Shown here: positions 1 through 9,000 of the stretch, piece by piece | How the letters are laid out: each line of letters opens with the position of its first letter | Numbering within the stretch: position 1 is the first letter of the stretch | DNA from: a virus | Reading direction: 5' to 3' (one strand) | IMG/VR virus record: IMGVR_UViG_3300017728_000141 | Span: 1-21,075 of that record | DNA length: 21,075 nt | Program-made: the position numbers and the translations under genes | The notes under the pieces: model-generated | What the model saw: the letters and a program-made list of their open reading frames with translations, nothing else | The model's database searches: none | Told to the model about the DNA's origin: nothing

Positions 1-1
1 A

Positions 2-3000
2 ATTTCTGTTGTTGGTGGTAATAGTAGTGGTGCAACAGCAAAACCACAAATCTCCCAGAGATCTAGATCCATACCATTCGATACTAGACTCGATATTTAC
101 GGTGGTGGTATCAATCCAGATGGGGAGACTATTCTATTCCTAATAGAACATAAACTAGCCAAGGGCGATCCCATTATCTATGAAAATAATGAAAATGGAA
201 GTATTGGTATTAGTGACGCTGGTGGTGATAACACTTATGATTCCACTAGAACCCTATCTAATGGTGCTGTATACTATGCAGAACCTGTCAATAACCTAAC
301 GATCAAGATTTATGAGACCCTAGATGATTTGAATGCTGGAATCAACACTGTTGGATTCACTTCCTCTACTAGTGGTTTTGGTCTTCAAGATTTCACTACT
401 CTTCCTAAGAATCAACTTACTGGTGCTATCATTGATGATAGAGGTGGTGATTTTGTGTACCGTAAGATGGAGTTCCAACCTGGACATATCTATCCCGAGT
501 ATGATGAACTGAGATATGATTCTCATGGTTTCTCTAGTGGTGATATTGTTGAGTATGGAACCTTTGGTTCTGTTGTTGGTGGTCTATCCACTGAGAAGCG
601 TTATTATGTTGATGCTCTAGATGAAAACGTTATCAAACTATCTGACGCCGGTATTGGTGGAACAAGTAGGTTTGATTATGATAGAAAAGAATATGTTGCT
701 TTCACCAATTCTGGTGTTGGAACGCAGTTTATTAAGTATCCAGATATTAATGTTGATATTGTTGTATCTTTTGCTTCATCCATCACTGGAATTATTACAG
801 CAACACCTATCATTCGTGGTGGTATAATTCAAACCTATGTTGAGAGAGGTGGATACTATGGTTCTGATATTCTCAACTTTGCTAAGACACCTGAGGTAAC
901 AGTTCAGGTTGGTAAAGGTGCTAGAATCAAACCAGTTATTGTTAATGGTAAAGTTGTCACTGTTCAAATTTTGAACAAAGGTGTTGACTACCCAGACACA
1001 CCAACTCTTCGTGTTATTGATGAATCCGGTGAGGGTGCTGGTGCTCTTCTACGTCCAGTAGTTGTTGATGGTAAAATCCAAAAAGTTGTTATTATTACTA
1101 GTGGTGACAAATACGATCCACTCAATACTGATATTGTAGTAGTTGATCCTGCTAGACGTGCTATTCTTGTTCCTAGAATCAGACCACTCACAGTCAATAC
1201 CTTTGCTAGGTTTGGTTTTGAGGGTCTATCTAATAACGACTACTCTGTTGTTGCTTATGATAGAAAGATTCGTGAGGATGTATATGGTGACCTAGGTGGA
1301 TCACACTCACCTATTGTTGGTTGGGCAAATGATGGTAACCCCATCTATGGTGGTTTTGGTTATGATGATCCAGAGAACTCCAACTCTGGTTTCAGGGCAA
1401 TGAGAACTTCATATGAACTCTACCCTAACGAGATCTATGGTCGTCCCCCACTCACACTTTATCCCGCTGGGTTCTTTGTAGAAGACTACAAATTTACAGA
1501 TAATGGTGATCTAGATATTCACAATGGTAGATATGGTAGAACTCCAGAGTACCCTAATGGAATATATGCTTACTTTGCTGGTATTTCTACTGACGTACAG
1601 TCACTAGCTAGAGTACCTCAGTTCCCATACTTCATTGGTCCTCAGTTTAGGGATGGTGCAGGTATCGTAGACGATACAGTATCCCAAAATTATGATATCA
1701 ATAATGAGAAGGTTTTCCGTAATACTTTCCCATATGCCGTAGGTAACCCTATTATTGGTAGTGAGTTCTTAGATCAATCATACCTAGATGATGTTCAGGA
1801 TACTATTATCCAAACTATCAATAGTGGTACTGTTGATAACTTAACTATTGTTGGTGCTGGTGTTAGTTACTCTGTTGGAGATGTTGTTAATTTTGACGAT
1901 ACTTTTGACTACATTAGTGTAATTGTTGATCAAGTTAATGGTGAAGAAGTAACACAGATTGAAAGTGTTGTGGATAGTTATGGTAAGGGTGAAACCAAAC
2001 TTGTTAGATTGGATTCCGACACTGTTCGTGTATATGTTGATCCTTTCCATAACTATATTGACGGAGAGACAGTATCAATCAGTGGTCTAACAACCATCAC
2101 AGAGGAACTAAGCGGTAGTCATGAGATTGACTTCTCTATGCCTAGGATGACAATATCTTCCCCCCTAGCATATACTCCTTTTGAGACAGTATCTGATATC
2201 TTTGTTAATACTATTGTAGATGAGGTTTCTGTTGGTTCCAGCATCACTGTTGGTTTTGGTACTCTATCTGAGGGTATGGAAGTTATTAATATCTTCCCTA
2301 TCCAGAAAGCACTTCGTGTTAGGAGACCAGTAGGATACGCCTATACACACCCAATTGGAGATACCATTGTTATTTCTCCCAACTACTTTGATATCCAAGA
2401 GAGTGTAGACTTCTTCCCGTCCGAAGTTGATTTGCAATACTACTTCAACCCACATCAAACTGTGGCAGTTGGATTAGAAACTGGTGCAAGTGTTGGTTTG
2501 GTATTTTCTGTTGGTAATATCGATAAGAGTATCTCAGTACAGACCCAGAGGATATACGCTCCTTCACACTTCTTTAGAACTGGTGAAGAGATTACCTTTG
2601 AGAAGAATGATGTTGATGCAGCACTAGTTGTATCTGATGGTAACACTGTATACACACTACCTGGTGTTGGAAACACAGGCACTGCTTACGTTGTATCCCT
2701 ATCTAGAAATCATATTGGATTGAGAACTGATCCACGAGGTTCTGATTTATTCTTTTCCAATAACGGAACTGACTCTTTCCTATACTCCATCAAGACCAAT
2801 CGTTTTGCTGAGACTGCAATCGTAGATCGGACTAGAGTAGAAGTTTCAACGAAGACACAACATAGGTTAGAGGATACTGATGAGGTATTCATTAATGTTA
2901 TCTCTTCTGGTGCCTCAGGTGTAGGTACAAATCCAAATATTAAACTAGAGTTTGATGAGTCATCACAATCACTTATTGTTGACCCATACTTCATACAAAC

Positions 3001-6000
3001 TTCTGGTATTGATACTACAACCAACTTAATCCGTATTACAAATCACGGCTATATTGATGGCGATGTAGTATTATATCAAAATGAAGGAACTGCTGTAGGT
3101 GGTTTAACAACTCATCACAAATACTATACTATTCCTTTTGATCGGGATAAGTTCTATCTTGCTGAGACATTTATTGATGTAAGACCTACCTCCAGACTAC
3201 CTGTAGATCTAACTTCTGCTGGTATTGGTTCCCATAAGTTCTCCAAAGTTAATCCAGCACTCCTTATCACTAATAATAATGATATTGAGTTTGATGTATC
3301 ATCACCAACCCTATTTGGAAAAACCTTAGAGTTTTTCTATGACCAGACTCTAACTGAGGTATTTGAAAACAATAGTATTGACAGGGAATTCGTTGTTACT
3401 GGTGTATCTACTGAAGGTTATTCGGATGGTAGAAAGTCTATCAGGTACTCTGAAAATAACCCAGACGTATTCTTCTATGGTGTATCTGAAGGTGGTTATA
3501 TCTCCACAGCAGATGTTAACGTATCTAGACACAACTCCGTTAAGTATGAGGCTAGTAAGTTCTCTATCAAAGGTAATGTCACAATTATCGATAGTAACAC
3601 TTTTGCCTATACACTTAACGAGATTCCCGAAAGACCATCTTACACATCCGCTGATACAGAACTCTCATATGTAACTTCCTCAGAGACTGCTCTAGGTGGT
3701 GTTGGTGGATTGAATATCATCTTCAGTGGTGAGAACTTCCCCAGCCTACCTGATTTCGAAGGAGTTCAGTCTGAGTATGGTCAGAACGCAACTATCAGAG
3801 CAGAGTCTGATGACATTGGAACAGTTGCTTCTTATAGAATTCAGAACGCTGGTTGGGATTATTCCGCTGATAATACACTTAGACCATTTGGTGTTATTCA
3901 ACCAACTATCAAGTTTAGTGATAGTGACTTTGTTACTGACGTTATTATCCTTGATGGTGGTAATGGATATCAGAGTCCCCCTAATACAGTTCTAGTTGAC
4001 TCTGTAACAAGGGAAGTATCTGATAATGGATCTATTCTCCTAGAAGTACAATCATCCACCATCTCTAACGTTATTGTCGAGGTTGCCCCTTCTGGTGTAT
4101 CTAAGGATATTCAGGAACTATGGACTATCGATAATAGTAATGGTGTTCCTATTCTACTCATCGATACCATTGATAATATTTCTGGTGTTGTTACATATAC
4201 AGTACAAACTCCTATTGAGGGTTATGAAAACCCACCATTCGTGGTTGGTGATAGAGTATTTGTTGAAAATATTCTAATAGATCCTGGTGCTCCTGAATCT
4301 AAACTCAACTCCGCTGACTATGGATACAAGTTCTTAGAGGTTGTTAGAGTAACACCAACAAACCCAATTACTGTTGGTATTCAGTATCCCGAAGATGCTA
4401 TCAATAACCTAGGTTATGGTAATACTTTCCAGCAAGCATTCTCTGGTATCGTTAATGAGAAGATCTATCCCAAGTTTGCGGTACAACAAACAACTGCAGT
4501 TTTGATAGAAGGTGAGAGACTTTCCATCTTTGATTCTTTTGGTAATCTAGATGAGACTGACCTAGTTGTGGAAGAGTCCAACACTAGTTTCTTCAAGGTT
4601 ACTGGAAGTTATGACTTATTGGTAGGTGATGTACTCAAGGGTAACAATAGTGGTGTTATTCTAACCGTCACTAGTATTGATAGTAGTGGATGTAGGTATC
4701 AAGTTGATTCTATCTCCAGAATTAATACTGGTTGGAATGACAAAACAGGTTTCCTTAACGAGGAGACTCAGAACCTACCAGATAACGACTACTATCAAAA
4801 CCTTTCTTACTCCATTAAGAGTACAATTAACTTTGAGGAACTTATTAACCCAGTAAACAGACTAGTTCATCCAGCTGGTCTAAAGAACTTCTCTGATACT
4901 AAGATTGAGTCTTCTGGTGATGTTGGTGTTGGTATTGGTATTAGTGATACTGAGGGAACAATTACTATTGATCTCATTGGTCTAACCGATGTGGCACAAA
5001 CTCCACTAAGAGTTGATCGTATTAACGTATTTGACCTTGGTTGGGATGCCAACGTTAATAATAACAGATCTAATGCTATTAGATTACAGAGTAAAACTCC
5101 TAACAAGAGATTAACTGACTATATTGAAGTTCGTACTAACAGAGTATTGTTGCACGATGATATTAGTAATAAATTCATTGACGCCGACAACTCTGGAGAA
5201 CAGGATCCATACTCTGAATTTAACATTATCACTAGTGGATATACCAGAGCTCTACTTCAGGCAAGAAACCCCTTTACAGATCAAGTTCAATTTACTGAAA
5301 TTATTGTTCTATCAGTTAACAATGATGCGTTTACTCTAGAGAAAGCAACAGTATCTGACAATGATCTTGGTTATGGTATTTTTGATGGTAAGTCATTAGC
5401 AAGTAGTGAATATCAGATGAGATTCACTCCCTTTGATTTGGAAACATTCGATGCTGATCTAAAACTACTATCCCACAAGTTTATCTTCACGAATCAATCA
5501 CCTGCAGAAATTGGATATGTAAAACTAGCTGGTGATACTATATCTGCACCAGGTGCTTCTAGTACCCAAATATATGGAGCTAGTAACAGCAATAACAAGG
5601 CGGTTGTTATTCACACAAATGTAACAGTATCTAGTGGTCAAGTTTACTACTATGAGTTTTATGCCTTCACTAACGGTACTGATGTATATTATGCACCTTA
5701 TGGTTATAGTAGTGATGCAGTAACCGATTTCAGTGCTAATTTGGGTGGTGAATTTACTGCAACATTACGGAATGGTAAGTTAGCAGCATACTTTACCAAT
5801 AATACTGATACTGCTATATCACTTACTAATAAAACTATTGAGTATAAGCAAACTCCTACTGGAGATTCACCATTTAGGTTTAAGAAAGATAATGTTCCAG
5901 ATGACCAAGAAAGGAGCATTATTCTAGACACGGTATCTACAACTACTGTTAGTGATCAAGTAACAGAGGTATTCAGATATGATTCCACTCTATTCCAGAG

Positions 6001-9000
6001 TGTTAGATCTGTGGTGTTTATCTCTGGCACTGATTTTGGTGCTATTCATCAGGTAATGACTGTCAATAGTAATAGTTCTACTTATACTGAGGTATATCCC
6101 TTTATCACTGATGGTGATGAGGTAGATTCTACTTCTGGTATTGGTACCTTTGGTTCCTCAATGGATGGAGATGATATGGTCTTGGAGTTCTTCCCAGACT
6201 CTGCAATCCCAACTCAGGGAGTAACTATTACTGCCTATAATGAAACTTTCTACAGAATACTTGATACAGACAACTACACAGCTACTAGACCACTAAGGTA
6301 TTCTGCCAGTGAAGAGAATTACTACCTAGAAAGGTATATTGCTCCTCTAGGTCAGAGAAACAACCTACTTAGATTCCCCCTAACATATAAAGGAAACCCA
6401 ATTTATGAGAAGCAATTTGATCCAGAACAGGTAATCACATTAAGTGACGCCACATTTAATTTTAAAGATCACTTCTTTAGCCCAGCAGAGGAACTATATT
6501 ATCTACCAGATACAACTTTACCTGATGGTATTTCTTCTCCCATACAGATTCAACCAGTAGTCGATTATAGAGGTATTACTACCTCTACAATGCCAGACAG
6601 AGTATATGCTATCAAGAGAGATCTAAACAGATTACAACTGGCAGCAACTCCAGCTGATGCACTTGGTGCTAATGAAATTATTATCACTGGGTTTGGTAGT
6701 GGTATTGGTCATAGACTGGGTATGATGAAGAAACTGGAGAAGACTATAATCACCATTGATGGTGTCATACAAGCTCCCATCACAAACGCACTTAAGTCCT
6801 ATGTTCTAGACGCACCACTAGCTATTGATGATGAGTACGCAGTTCTAACTGGTATTGGTACTATTCGTGTTGGTGACCTATTGTTAGTCAACAAAGAGTT
6901 CCTCAAGATTGATAATATTGGTTTATCTACATCAGCAACTGGTCCCATTAGTAATACTGGTACTTTCCCTCTAATTCAAATTAGTAGGGGTGTTGTTGGT
7001 TCGGAAGCAACTCCTCACGCCAATGGCACTACACTTGACTTATATAGAGGTAGCTTCAATGTTGTTGAAAGTGATGTTGTATTCACTGAAGCACCATCTG
7101 GTCGTGGTTCAATCAACATTAACGAGTCTAACCTAGTTCAAGTTAACTCCTCATATCAAGGAAGAACCTTCTTACAAAGGGAGTATGATCAGATTGCACT
7201 ATTTGATGATATCAGTGATTTGTTCAATGGTATTGATTATAACTTCAACCTTACTTCCGCCGGTAGTACTATTGGTGAAGTTGAGAATGGATCTGGTGTT
7301 CTAACTATTAACGATATCTACCAAACTCCTACAACTGATAACAACGCAGGTAACAACTATTTCTATAGTTATGGAGCACAAACTGGTATCAATAGTGTAA
7401 CCTTTACTGGTATTACTTCTAGTAACGGACAACGGGTTGAGTCTATATTTGATATCAACCAGAACCAAATTCCTCGTGGTGGTGTTATTGTATCACTAGG
7501 TTCCACACCTGGTTTGGGATACGCACCACTATATGGAGCAAAAATAACTCCAGTAGTTACTGGTGGTGTTATTACTGATGTAGCCACAACCAATCAAATT
7601 GGAATTACAACTGATGTTCTCTGGGCTGATTATGATGAGACAACTGGTGACCTAGTTGTTTCTGGTATCGGTTCAGCACTAACCACAGAGTTCAACATCA
7701 CAGATGCTGACTATCGTAACACCTCCGGCATCCTAATCCTCACGAGCGCAACTTCTCTACTATCTACGGGTATCAACCCTGGTGATATCATGTATTTGAG
7801 AGGTATGAGTTTCTCTTGTACTTCTGGTGGAGCACCCGCTACACTAACATACCCAGACCAAGACCCAGTATATGCTGTGGATAGAGTTATAGATGAGTTT
7901 AGGTTCTCTGTGAACGCTGGACTATCCACTATTCCACATACTTATGTTTCTGGTGGTACTTGGCAGAAGTATTCAGCATTCCAGTTTGGACGGGAACAGA
8001 TTAATCCTAAACAGGTTTATCTAAATGGTTTGGAGTTTGATTGTACTAATAGTCCCTTTATCACTACTAATATTTTCCCTGATAATTTCGAGTCCGCATC
8101 TTTCGTTACTCGCGACGATGACGCACACTTTAGACTAAGCGTTGGTATTGCTAGTTTCTCACATGATTATGTGGGTGGAGGTACCTTCGGTCAGTATATC
8201 GAAAACAACCCTGGTTCTGGTTATTTGGAGAGAGTTTCTATAGCAGTTACTGATCCAAACCATAGTGGAACAGTCGCAGAGATTGTTGGTACCCCAATCG
8301 CTGGTGGTGAGTTATCATTCACTATTATTGATGGTGGTTCTGGATATAATCAACCAACTACTGATATCTCCGCACCTGATCCAGCATACTATAACCTCCC
8401 AATTAAGGGTATTTACAGAAGAGAGGTTGGTTTTACATCCGTCACTGGTAGGAACCTCTTCGTAACTGTTGAGGTATCCGCAGCAACCACAACTGCAATC
8501 GGTCGTAGTGAGTTCTTTGAAGTCAGTGGTTATCAGATTACTAACCAAGGTTATGGTTTCCAAGAAGGTGATGTCATTGAGGTTGTTGGTATTCCTACTG
8601 ATAAGAATCTATCACAACCTATAGAACCCTTTGAACTTACAGTTCTAGACACCTTCACTGATAACTTCTCCTCTTGGAACTTCGGTGAAACCGACTATAT
8701 TGATAGTATCAAGACGTTGCAGGACGGGTCGAGAGTTACTTTCCCACTCGCATACAAGGGTGAAGATTTATCCTTCGAATCAAATCCTTCTGATGAAAAT
8801 TCTGCGGCAATTGATTTAGATGCTATCCTACTCATCTATCTGAATAGTGTTCTACAGGTTCCTGGAGTAAGTTACGAATTCACTGGAGGTAATACATTTA
8901 CATTCGTAGCACCACCGTTCCCACAGGACGATATTGATATCTACTTCTACCGAGGTAAGAGGAATATTGATAGTATCGTGGTTACCGAAGTTGATGAGTC

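Noticed and set aside
329-331. TTG as start codon of the giant gene
   Set aside because: The frame is open upstream to base 2 and the upstream translation (for example HKLAKGDPIIYENNENG) contains the same H-GD-Y module, so the real start lies before the window.
3363-3674. 103-codon plus-strand frame inside the giant gene
   Set aside because: It is an out-of-frame shadow of the long gene, with Leu/Ser/Ile-biased composition, no start context and no recognisable domain.
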